Part shown: positions 54,651 to 64,000 of the stretch, one piece after another
How the letters are laid out: every line of letters starts with the position of its first letter
How positions within the stretch are numbered: the stretch's first letter is position 1
Assembly (NCBI GenBank): GCA_029844215.1
Contig: CM056730.1
Location: forward strand, 48,062,924-48,126,923
DNA: 64,000 nt
Reading direction: 5' to 3'
From: Przewalskia tangutica
Taxonomy: Eukaryota; Streptophyta; Magnoliopsida; Solanales; Solanaceae
Made by a program: the position numbers and the translations under genes
Notes under the pieces: model-generated
What the model was told of the DNA's origin: nothing
What the model saw: the letters and a program-made list of their open reading frames with translations, nothing else
Database searches by the model: none

Positions 54651-55220
54651 CCGAAACTTCGATCTGAACAGTGACCGAAACTTCAGTTGGTCGGAAAATC
54701 AGAAAAACCGAATGGGGAAGATGGATGAACAGTGACCGAAACTTCGATCTGAAATTGCCGGCGATTCTGGGAGAATCGACGGTGGCGGTTGGTATGGATT
54801 TGACGGGCTCGACGGGACGAAGCTTTTGGTATATGTCTCGCCCCCGGCGGATTCCTGGTTTGGCTGGAAATGGCATTTTTCCAAACACTGTTCATCGAAC
54901 AACACTGTTCATGGACGGGTTTTCACTGTTCATACACGTTTTGGTATTTTTTTGTTCTGCGTTCTGCCTTCCCAAACTCCCCAACACATACAAAATTTCT
55001 CGGGTGGTCCCACATGACCAAATTTCGAAATTAAATTCCAAAATTCCGATAAATTCTAAAAGTCCCAAATGCCGAATTCGAGAATTAAATTCAACTAATA
55101 AACCCTTTTCCTTTATAAGGTTCGGAGAAATTTTCAGAATTTTTCATTCTTTTTAAAAATTCAATTCCCAAATTCTTACGTACGTTCTTATCTCAACTGC
55201 CGGAAATACGGGGTGTAACA
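54651..55220 (-). mobile_element. m-type LTR, start-proximal part
   Basis: Nearly identical to 39277-39812 and ends GGGGTGTAACA at 55220. The first 33 bases duplicate internal text (GACCGAAACTTCGATCTGAA), suggesting the junction formed by a small rearrangement. A polypurine tract follows on its right. Confidence 0.83.
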
Positions 55221-55403
55221 TCCTTCCCCCCTTAGAAACATTCGTCCCGAATGTTCATACTAGGTTCAATCTAAACAGATATAGGTATAGTCTCCTTGGA
55301 ACTACACCCTATGAAACCAATCATGCCACATATGGCCCTAATGTATCACACATGCATATACATAAATCATAAGCCAACCGAGAGTTAAATCTAAAGTGTA
55401 TAA
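55221..55403 (-). mobile_element. m-type interior fragment with polypurine tract and hairpin
   Basis: Nearly identical to 39813-39995. Contains the hairpin AACATTCGTCCCGAATGTT at 55237-55255. It is cut at 55403 by a minus-strand LTR insertion after TATAA. As with the A array, this LTR therefore has a polypurine tract on one side (55221) and a primer site on the other (41211). Confidence 0.82.
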
Positions 55404-56315
55404 TGTCACGACCCGCAAATCCGGGCCCGTGACTGGTGCCTTACCCCGCGCACCCTAGTGATACAACATCAGAGAAAATCAGCGGAAATAAAACATAATC
55501 ATGAAATGAGAGATATTATAAATAAACAGGCCAACCAAAACAGTTGCCTTTCAACATATATATAAACGTTTGAACAGTTACAATCCTTACAACCACGCTT
55601 ACAATTACTCACAGACCTCTAAGATTTTTACAACAACTATGACGGGACGGGGCCGCCATACCCCGAATGTACAAGAACCTGCTGACATCGTGGTAACATA
55701 CCAAAGATAAGCCTCGAAGGAACGGAGCTTCCAATCTGAAAGGTGATCCTAAAGCGGGGATCGGCAGTAGATGTACTTACTGCGGCATGAACGGCCAGAA
55801 GGAGGTCGATCTGACAATTGCCAAGTATGTGAAGCTAAATCGTAAATGAAATCATAATAGTCTATATAAAGCGGAGACATGTATGATAACCAAAACTACG
55901 ATACAGCATATAACGATTATATCAAGTCGGTCTCACGCCTCCGGTCATTTACTCAAATATAATTATGGGTCTCACGCCCACAACATCGATCATGCGTGGA
56001 ATACCTTCCTCACCTGGTGATCTATGATATGATAACATCGAAGTACACGAACACCAAGTCCTACGATGCCAAAGCCGTAATAACAATACAATACAACCAA
56101 ACCACGAAGGCGACACGGGGCAAGTGCGAGCCGACTACGGATACCAAGGCGGTCACGTAGTGACCGGGCAAGTACGGTGACCACGGTACCAAGGCCGTAT
56201 CACGAGACTTCGCCACTACACTGAACGGGGCAAGTGCGAGGGCTAACTACCAGGTACCAAGGCCGAATCAGCCACGAGACGGGGCAAGTACTAAAGCCGA
56301 CCACCAGGTACCAAA
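55404..56315 (-). mobile_element. minus-strand B-type LTR fragment
   Basis: Begins TGTCACGACCCGCAAATCC at 55404. The left flank TATAA (55399-55403) is a candidate target duplication. It contains the stem-loop relative near 55640 and a minisatellite of GGGGCAAGTGCGAG/CCAAGGC units at about 56100-56310, the complement of the array in the F3 LTRs. It is cut at 56315 by B2, so the remainder lies right of the window. Sequence from about 55620 shows altered CAG/CTG sites. Confidence 0.8.
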
Positions 56316-56527
56316 TGTTATACCCCGTATTTCCAGAGTATGTACGTGAGGGCGTACGTATTAAATTTGAGCCTTAAAGATTTGGCAAATTCGAAATTTG
56401 GGCACAAGTGCCGAAAAGAGTCGTTTTCCGACGAAACGTTTCCACAGCTTACGTAGGGAAAATTCCGGCTATGTCATTTATATTTTTTGCGGATTTTTCC
56501 GAGAGACGAAACATTTTGGACCAACGG

Positions 56528-56549
56528 GAGGGTGACAAGTGTCACCCTC
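56528..56549 (+). promoter_or_regulatory. conserved LTR stem-loop (B2)
   Basis: GAGGGTGAC/GTCACCCTC around AAGT, 212 bases into the LTR; the 3' LTR copy is at 62369-62390. Confidence 0.65.
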
Positions 56550-56718
56550 ACATTGGAAGGAAGTGGACGGCAAAGTGGACGAGAAAGGTGGCATGGTTAG
56601 GTAGGATATTTTGTGCAAGTTGTGTGTTAGATGGATAAGGTGCACATGGCTTGATCCTAGCCCTACACTTGCCTAACACTTGGCTTGATCTTGGCCATTG
56701 GTTGGCCTTTGCTTGACC

Positions 56719-56726
56719 TATAAATA
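56719..56726 (+). promoter_or_regulatory. LTR TATA box, B2 5' LTR
   Basis: TATAAATA downstream of TTGGCCATTGGTTGGCC; the 3' LTR copy is at 62560-62567. Confidence 0.7.
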
Positions 56727-59700
56727 CCCCTCTAAGTGATGAACTTTCTTCATCCAAAATCATTTGCTAAGTGTTAAAAATCCCTCCCCCTTTAGTGTTG
56801 AGTTCGTCCAACTCCTCCCCCCCTCTTTTGAGAGTCTTGGCTGAGGCCTCCTCCCTCCCCTTTGTAGTGCCCTAGCCGTGGGGTACACCCCTAGCCTTGT
56901 TGCCTCGTATAAATACCCCCCTTTTGTGGTATAGAAATACTCTCCAAGTATTGTTATAATGCCCAAATACCTTGGCCCAAATACCTTGTAGTATTCCCAA
57001 GGTTACACTTACAAAAGCCCAGAAAATACTATTATACTTCCCTCAGTCACAAAACGAAACCCTAAGGAAAACCTTAATAGTCGGTTGAAGTGTAAAGTAG
57101 AAGTTGGTTAGAACTTCTAAGGGTTGTTTGGAGCGGGTTGGAGCGCACGGAGTCGTAGCTAAACCTTGCTCAGGATCGACATATAAACTCGGATAATTTT
57201 GGGCTTATCGAGGTAAACACTCTTGACCTTACATTTGTAATTAGAAATTACATGTTGTTGGAATATATAGTTAAGGTATACTATATATAGAATTGAACAT
57301 AGTTGTGCGGCAATGTCTTTTGACTTAAGCCCGAATAATACTTACTGCAATGTCTTGCGACTTAAGCTGAATTTAAAGAAGAGAAGCTGTAATTACATAG
57401 GGGTATTCTGATGAGACTTGTAGTATTCGTGAGTAGAATTGTACACGTCCGGTTAGGCGTGCAAACCCCACGGTTGGCTTGGTAGCCGACCGATAGAGAG
57501 GAGATTTACGCGGGGAGGTCTTCAATTTTACGTAGGATATTCTACATTGAGATCTAGATGTTAATAGGCGCCTTGTGGCCTCTATAGGTTGAAGTACTAC
57601 ATATGGCGTGATCTACTTGGCTTAAGGAGTAGCCGACGGTTTGAGGTACTTGGAGCGTTTTGCTATTAGTCGATAATCGTCGCGAGGTATGTGAACCTCT
57701 TCCTATCTGTTCTAGCATGATATGTGTATAACTATGTAGTACGGTAGACGTACATGTGTTTAATGTATTTGATTGGTTTGAAACATAAAGTGTTATAACG
57801 GCTTTATGGGAAGTTGGTTATAACAGCTTTATGTAGGTAAGAAAATGTTTTGTGGTTTCAAAGGGTAACTGATTTGACTTATAACGGATTTGATGTGTAG
57901 TAACAAAGAACTTGAAGTGTTTCAAAAAGACCTTTTTGAAAGAAGAGTAATACTTGGCTTTGAAAACATAAGAGTTGTACTAGCTTTATGGGAAGTTAGG
58001 TATAACGTCTTAAGAGTGATAAAAAGAATGGTTTACTGATTTTAGAAGATAAGAAACTTGACTTAATGGTATTGATATGAATTTTGTTAAAAGTGTGAAA
58101 CCTCATTCGTGAGTAATGAGTACTTGGTTTTAAAAGGGATAATGTTTTACTGAGTTCGGAAATCAGAATGAGTATCGACAAACCACTGCAGCGTTAATAA
58201 AGGAAAATGTGTTGAATAATGAAGTATGGTATTAAAACCAGTAGAAACCTCCATCTGTATAGAAGCTAAGATGAGACAAAATGATATTACTTTTCCTAGA
58301 TCATGGCTGCTTAATAAGATTGATTATAAACAAGAACAACCTACTCACATATAAGACATATGTTTCTCAAAACGTTTAAAGGAGAATTATGTTTTAAAGG
58401 ATTAAAACTATGAATTACGAAACCTTTTCTAAAATGAGAAACTTGAGCATTTGTAATTAGGCAAACTTGAACGTTTGGAAAATAAGGTTGTTACTTGATT
58501 TTACAAAGGAAAGCATTTTGGTTTACTTAAAAGATGTAAGTCACTCTATTTTATACTACGGGTATCGGGTGACTTTTATAAAAGGAATGAATCTCTTAAA
58601 AAGAATTTAACGTACGTAGTACTTTAGGGTTAAAACCCGGACTTGACATAATTGAAAGTACCTTGAGTTGTGTATAACTTGCCTATGCTTGTTGTTGTGT
58701 AACTTGCCTATGCTTGTTGTTGTGTAACTTGCCTATGCTTGTTGTGATAGTCTTTGTTATGCAAGAATTGTGTTCTATATTACCGCGTCTCTCAATGGGA
58801 GTAGGTTGACTCGTTGAGGACTTACTTGACGCGTCGGCAAGAACGGAAAATTTCACGGTATGCTCACGATGATAGTGTTATTCCATGGACTAGCTCTCCA
58901 TGAGGTTTCTTCTTGTTCGCCTTGGTACCGGTGGTCGGCTGTACTTGCCGTCTCGTGGCTGATTCGGCCTCGTACTGGTAGTTAGCCCTCGCACTTGCCC
59001 CGCTCAGTAGTGACGAAGTCTCGTGATCTGACCTTGGTACTGGTGGTCACCCGTGATTGCCCCGGCCACCACGTGACCGCCTTGGTATCCGTAGTCGGCT
59101 CGCACTTGCCCCGTGTCGCCCGTGGTTTGGTTGTATTGTATTGTTATTACGGCTTTGGCATCGTAGGACTTGGTGTTGGTGTACTTCTTGATGTTATCAT
59201 ATCATGATCGCGGCGGTGAGAAGGTATTCCACGGGCATGGCGATGTTGTGGCGTGAGACCCATAATTATATTTGATTAAATGACCGAGGCGTGAGACCGA
59301 CTTGATGTAAGCTGTTATATGTGTACTTGTAGTTTGGTTATCATACATGTCTCTCGCTTTATATAGACTACTATGATTTCATTTACATTCTGATTTCACA
59401 TACTTAGTACTGTTATCGACCTCCTTCGCTGCGTTCATGCAGCAGTAGAAGTACATCATTGTCGATCCGCTTTTAGGATCACCTTTCAGCGTATTGGAAG
59501 CTCCGTTCCTTGGAGGCTTATCTTTGGTATGTTACCACGATGCAGAGGTTCTTGTACATTCATGGGTATGGCGGGGCCCCGTCGTCGTAGTTGTTGTAAA
59601 AATCTTAGAGGTGCCGTAGTTGTGGCGGGGTTGTAAGGATTGTAACTGTTCAAACGTTTATATATATATGTTGAAAGGCAACTGTTTTGGTTGACCTGTT

Positions 59701-59814
59701 TATTTATAATATCTCCCATTTCATGATTATGTTTTTATTTCCGCTGATTTTCTCTGATGTTGTATCACTAGGGTGCCCGGGTAGGCACCACGCCCGGTTC
59801 GGTCGTGACAAAAG

Positions 59815-59831
59815 TGGTATCAGAGCAGTTA
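59815..59831 (+). other. primer-binding site, initiator-Met tRNA (B2)
   Basis: TGGTATCAGAGCAGTTA, four bases after the LTR end. Confidence 0.92.
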
Positions 59832-60017
59832 GTCCTCGGAAAGTGTCTACAGACCGTGTCTAGTAGAGTCTTGATTATCGGTGTGTTGTGCACCACATCT
59901 ATAATTAGGAGGCTGCAGGACATTTAGGGTTGGTTTCCATTCTTCTCATTCTGAGATCGTGCCTTAGAGCTGTGTAATAAGATTGGACCCCTCTGACATA
60001 CTTCGTTTTTACCAGTT

Positions 60018-61190
60018 ATGCCTTCGCGTAAGGCAACCCGGGCCCAGAAGGGCAAGGCAGCAGAAGGAGTTGCGAGTAGAGCGTGGCGAGACCACAAGAC
60101 TGAGCCTCGATCCGCGATGCGAGCGGAGGAGATGAGTCACGCGAGTGGCCCGATTAATGGCCGTGGTGGCGGACTTGAGGATAGGTTGACGCAGCAGCCC
60201 AAAGAGCACGATGGTTCACCCTAGATCAGATAGTTCGAGGCTACGGGATTTTCTGAGTTGTAAACCGCCAGAGTTTTATGGGTCGAGACCTGAGGATGAT
60301 CCGCAGGAGTTCATCCGACAGTTGCAGCGGATCATGAGAGTGATCAAGGCATCGGAGACCGAGTCAGTGGTCCTAGGTTCGCATCGACTGCGTGATATCG
60401 CCGATCGGTTTGATTCGTGGGAGCTATCCCGGGGGGAGCATGCACTTCCAGCCGTATGGAACGAGTTCTCAGAGGCCTTTCTTGCACATTTCTTGCCTCC
60501 ACAGATGAGGAGGGCTCGGGCCGACATATTTTTGGTGTTACGGCGGAGTACAATGTGGAGTTCGACTCATTGGCCCGGTACGTCCCCGCGTTGGTAGCTA
60601 GTATGGAGGATCGAGTGCACCGATATGTTATAGGGCTCGATGATCACCTAGCCGAGAGTTGTTCGGGTGTAGCTCTTCAGCCGGGCATGGACATTGCCCG
60701 CATGCAGGCGTATGAACTTGGATGTGAGGAGCGGATAAATCGGCGGAATGACCAGTGGTCGCAGAAGAGGCGTAACAGCAGTGGTCCTTTGGTGACTTTC
60801 GAGGCGGACCGCCAGCCAAGAACCGATTATGCGCCTCCACCGGTCTGAGTGGTCCTCGCGACGCCGGGACCTTTGGGATATTCAGAGCAGGTCGTGGCTC
60901 CTGAGTTTCAGATTTCGGGGAGTAAGAGTGCTCGCGGGATGAGGTTGCCCTTGTCTCAGTGTGGCGTTGGAAAACTTCATAAGGGAGAGTGTCGTCGACT
61001 TGGGAGATTGTTATTCTTGCGGCCAACAGGGCCATGGCGAGACCGTCCAGGGGTAGCGCTGGTAGGATAGCCTGACTACTAAGCGATTGCGGTTCTACAC
61101 CTTCCATAGCCAGCAGGATGTTCGTACACCGCAGCCCGGTAGAGGTCGCGGTGGGAGTTCGATTTTAGCGGTCCTTTGAACCGCCTATTT
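60018..61190 (+). pseudogene. gag: gag of B2
   Basis: The ATG at 60018 gives MPSRKATRAQKGKAAEGVAS. A shift leads to 60211-60597 with VHPRSDSSRLRDFLSCKPPE and FDSWELSRGEHALPAVWNEF. A second shift leads to 60480-60848 with YNVEFDSLARYVPALV, DRVHRYVIGLDDHLAESCSG and GVALQPGMDIARMQAYELGC. The nucleocapsid zone at 60849-61100 is in broken frames. Sequence to about 61190 still matches the end of the autonomous gag (TTTTAGCGGTCCT as at 24625), so this copy keeps about 120 bases more of the gag-protease junction than B1 or F3. Three or more frameshifts, several at CTG/CAG sites. Confidence 0.85.
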
Positions 61191-62120
61191 TCAGTATATC
61201 CTTAACCTCAGAGTTTTGTCTGTATTGATGTTATGATGATGTGTTTAGTGTTATGTTAGGATAGCTTTGTGCTAAAATGTGATTTAGAAACCTGTTTTGT
61301 AAAAAGGGTAAGCCTGGGGGTGAGAAAGTGATGAACCTTAGAATATTACAGTTGAGACCTTAGATGTAAGGCCATCTTGAGTACAAGATTTTGCGGGGGA
61401 TCTTTGTCAGAATGTGTAAGTATGCGTGGTGTAATTGTGGGAAAATTTCCTTGGGTGGTGTAAATGGAAGTGGTAGCTTTCATGACCTGTATAGGTAAGA
61501 TTGTTCCGGATCGAGAAACGAGAGAGTCGGCGTGACAGAGGCTCGGGTTGAGGACGTGTTGCGTGTGAACCCGTAGCCCGGAATGAGGTGGGGTCAGATC
61601 GAGGTGGTCCCGCCAGGTGGTAGGGTCACGAGGGTGCTAGGCCCAAGTTTAGATGACCATCGTATGAGTTCGTGGTTATGTTCGACCAGAAGCGGATCGT
61701 GAAGGCCGGGAATGGCCTTAAGGAAGATCGAGGCTAGTAAGATGACCATGTTTGGAGGTAGTGACTCCAAAGTTTTGGAAACGAAGTGTGGTACGTATAC
61801 TAGAAGAGTTCAAGTGTTCGAGAAGAGTACGACGAGTAAGGGTAGAGGCGAGCATGTATTGCGAGCATAGATATGATCATTTATTGTGAAGGGAGAAGGT
61901 GCGAAGGATGTATATTTTAGACCGCAGGGATCGCATGCAGTCCGGTACCATTTGTTGGGTCGCCGGAGTGACACTAGAACCTCGCGGCAAAGTGACAAGT
62001 TTGTGATGTTAGAGGTGTTTCCTCGTGAACTTGGATGTAAGTATTAGCGCGGGTGTTTCGTGGCCAGTTGTGGCGTTGGCAACTTATTAGAAGAACTTTA
62101 TCGTTATCCGTCTTGAGAAG
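61191..62120 (+). other. non-pol tail of B2
   Basis: From TATATCCTTAAC at 61195 it aligns with the tails of B1 and F3. No recognisable domain; short ORFs on either strand are not conserved. Confidence 0.7.
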
Positions 62121-62155
62121 GAACATTCGGGACGAATGTTTCTAAGGAGGGGAGA
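62121..62155 (+). other. hairpin and polypurine tract (B2)
   Basis: AACATTCGGGACGAATGTT at 62121-62139, then AAGGAGGGGAGAA to the LTR at 62156. Confidence 0.88.
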
Positions 62156-64000
62156 ATGTTATACCCCGTATTTCCAGAGTATGTACGTGAGGGCGTACGT
62201 ATTAAATTTGAGCCTTAAAGATTTGGCAAATTCGAAATTTGGGCACAAGTGCCGAAAAGAGTCGTTTTCCGACGAAACGTTTCCACAGCTTACGTAGGGA
62301 AAATTCCGGCTATGTCATTTATATTTTTTGCGGATTTTTCCGAGAGACGAAACATTTTGGACCAACGGGAGGGTGACAAGTGTCACCCTCACATTGGAAG
62401 GAAGTGGACGGCAAAGTGGACGAGAAATGTGGCATGGTTAGGTAGGATATTTTGTGCAAGTTGTGTGGTAGATGGATAAGGTGCACATGGCTTGATCCTA
62501 GCCCTACACTTGCCTAACACTTGGCTTGATCTTGGCCATTGGTTGGCCTTTGCTTGACCTATAAATACCCCTCTAAGTGATGAACTTTCTTCATCCAAAA
62601 ATCATTTGCTAAGTGTTAAAAATCCCTCCCCCTTTAGTGTTGAGTTCGTCCAACTCCTCCCCCCCTCTTTTGAGAGTCTTGGCCGAGGCCTCCTCCTCCC
62701 TTTGTAGTGCCCTAGCCGTGGGGTACACCCCCCCTAGCCTTGTTGCCTCGTATAAATACCCCCCTTTTGTGGTATAGAAATACTCTCCAAGTATTGTTAT
62801 AATGCCCAAATACCTTGGCCCAAATACCTTGTAGTATTCCCAAGGTTACACTTATACAAAAGCCCAGAAAATACTATTATACTTCCTCGATACAAAAACG
62901 AAACCAAGGAAAACCTTCATAGTCGGTTGAAGTGTTAAGTAGAAGTTGGTTAGAACTTCTAAGGGTTGTTTGGAGCGGGTTGGAGCGCACGGAGTAGGAG
63001 CTAAACCTTGCTCAGGATCGACATATAAACTCGGATAATTTTGGGCTTATCAAGGTAAACACTCTTGACCTTCTGTTGTAATTGGAAATTACATGTTGTT
63101 GGAATATATAGTTAAGGTATACTATATATAGAATTGAACATAGTTGTGCGGCAATGTCTTTTGACTTAAGCCTGAATAATACTTACGGCAATGTCTTGCG
63201 ACTTAAGCCTGAATTTAAAGAAGAGAACTGAACTGTAATTACATAGGACTGTATTACAGTAGACTTGTGTAGTATTACTGTGAGTAGAATTGTACACGTC
63301 CGGTTAGACGTGCAAACCCCCCCCTGGTTGGCTTGGTAGCCGACCGATAGAAGGAGAGATTTACGTTGCGGGGAATTTGCGAATTTTCTTAGGATATTCT
63401 ACATTGAGATCTAGATGTTAATAGGCGCCTTGTGGCCTCTATAGGTTGAAGTACTACGTATGGCGTGATCTACTTGGCTTAAGGAGTAGCCGACGGTTTG
63501 AGGTACTTGGAGCGTTTTGCTATTAGTCGATAATCGTCGCGAGGTATGTGAACCTCTTCCTATTTGTTCTAGCATGATATGTGTATAACTATGTAGTACG
63601 GTAGACGCATACGTGTTTAATGTATTTGATTGGTTTGAAACATAAAGTGTTATAACGGCTTTATGGGAAGTTGGTTATAGCAGCTTTATGTAGGTAAGAA
63701 AATGCTTTGTGGTTTCAAAGGGTAACTGATTTGACTTATAACGGATTTGATGTGTAGTAACAAAGAACTTGAAGTGTTTCAAAAAGACCTTTTTGAAAGA
63801 AGAGTAATACTTGGCTTTGAAAACATAAGAGTTGTACTAGCTTTATGGGAAGTTAGGTATAACGTCTTAAGAGTGATAAAAAGAATGGTTTACTGATTTT
63901 AGAAGATAAGAAACTTGACTTAATGGTATTGATATGAATTTTGTTAAAAGTGTGAAACCTCATTCGTGAGTAATGAGTACTTGGTTTTAAAAGGGATAAT
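62156..64000 (+). mobile_element. B2 3' LTR (truncated by window end)
   Basis: TGTTATACCCCGTATTTCCAG onward, nearly identical to 56316-58140. Stem-loop 62369-62390, TATA 62560-62567, donor AG|GTATGTG near 63543. Only scattered single-base differences and homopolymer length changes separate it from the 5' LTR. Confidence 0.92.

Larger units (their letters stand above)
56316..59810 (+). mobile_element. B2 5' LTR (3.5 kb)
   Basis: TGTTATACCCCGTATTTCCAG to CGGTCGTGACA. Stem-loop 56528-56549 (loop AAGT); CCAAT motif and TATA 56719-56726; donor AG|GTATGTG at 57685; conserved block 58151-58325; 25-bp repeat of GCCTATGCTTGTTGTTGTG units at 58681-58745; degraded minisatellite about 58880-59130. Altered CAG/CTG sites begin near 58780. 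Confidence 0.9.
56316..64000 (+). mobile_element. B2: gag-only LTR retrotransposon (3' end beyond window)
   Basis: 5' LTR 56316-59810, primer site 59815-59831, gag 60018-about 61190, tail, polypurine tract 62142-62155, and the first 1.85 kb of the 3' LTR. Left flank CCAAA (56311-56315) is the candidate target duplication. The 5' and 3' LTRs are nearly identical where both are visible, so this is one of the youngest insertions. Same structural class as B1. Confidence 0.9.

Overview
The window looks like repetitive heterochromatin from a flowering-plant nuclear genome. I found no host gene, rRNA, tRNA or CRISPR array. Essentially every base belongs to nested Ty3/gypsy LTR retrotransposons of one lineage. 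The evidence is a primer-binding site complementary to initiator-Met tRNA (TGGTATCAGAGC), LTRs ending TGTTA(T/C)ACCCC...GTCGTGACA, polypurine tracts, gag with a zinc knuckle, RT with FIDDILVYS, integrase, and a C-terminal chromodomain. The chromodomain and the 2.4-3.7 kb LTRs point to the Tekay/Del chromovirus clade (inferred from family knowledge). The species cannot be fixed from the sequence; a eudicot is plausible.

Four kinds of element occur. (A) Autonomous gag-pol elements have about 2.4 kb LTRs: one on + (20750-30554) and a minus-strand tandem array (261-33302, host to other insertions). (B/F2/F3) Gag-only elements have 3.3-3.8 kb LTRs: B1 (2608-11424), F3 (41927-51863), B2 (56316 to beyond the window) and F2 (33303-38277, its 5' end left of the window). 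Their pol is replaced by a shared non-pol tail. (m) Minus-strand elements at 38278-41926 and 54651-55403 have about 1.4 kb of interior with neither gag nor pol. In addition there is a solo LTR (2061-2607 plus 11425-14536) with a perfect 5-bp target duplication, and several LTR fragments.

Layout, oldest host first. The m-type minus element (38278-55403) was entered by F2 and by F3. F2's leader (33302/33303) was entered by the minus A tandem. That tandem was entered by +A elements (ending at 260, and 20750-30554) and by the solo LTR, which was itself entered by B1. At least five insertion layers are readable. From 55404 onward a separate minus LTR carries the young element B2.

All coding regions are broken by frameshifts or stops. 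Many frameshifts are not ordinary decay: in several sub-regions (about 6.1-7.3, 8.2-11.4, 20.6-31.7, 51.5-51.9, 55.6-56.3 and 58.8-61.1 kb) CAG, CTG and CCGG contexts are systematically altered relative to sister copies. This suggests base-calling error at CHG-methylated cytosines.

Shared signals across divergent families are the most interesting content: an 8-bp-arm hairpin beside every polypurine tract, two more LTR stem-loops, a CCAAT/TATA promoter, two conserved donor/acceptor splice-site pairs inside the LTR, and a conserved block of about 170 bp inside the second predicted intron. The autonomous A elements could supply pol in trans to the gag-only forms, which carry a very similar gag.
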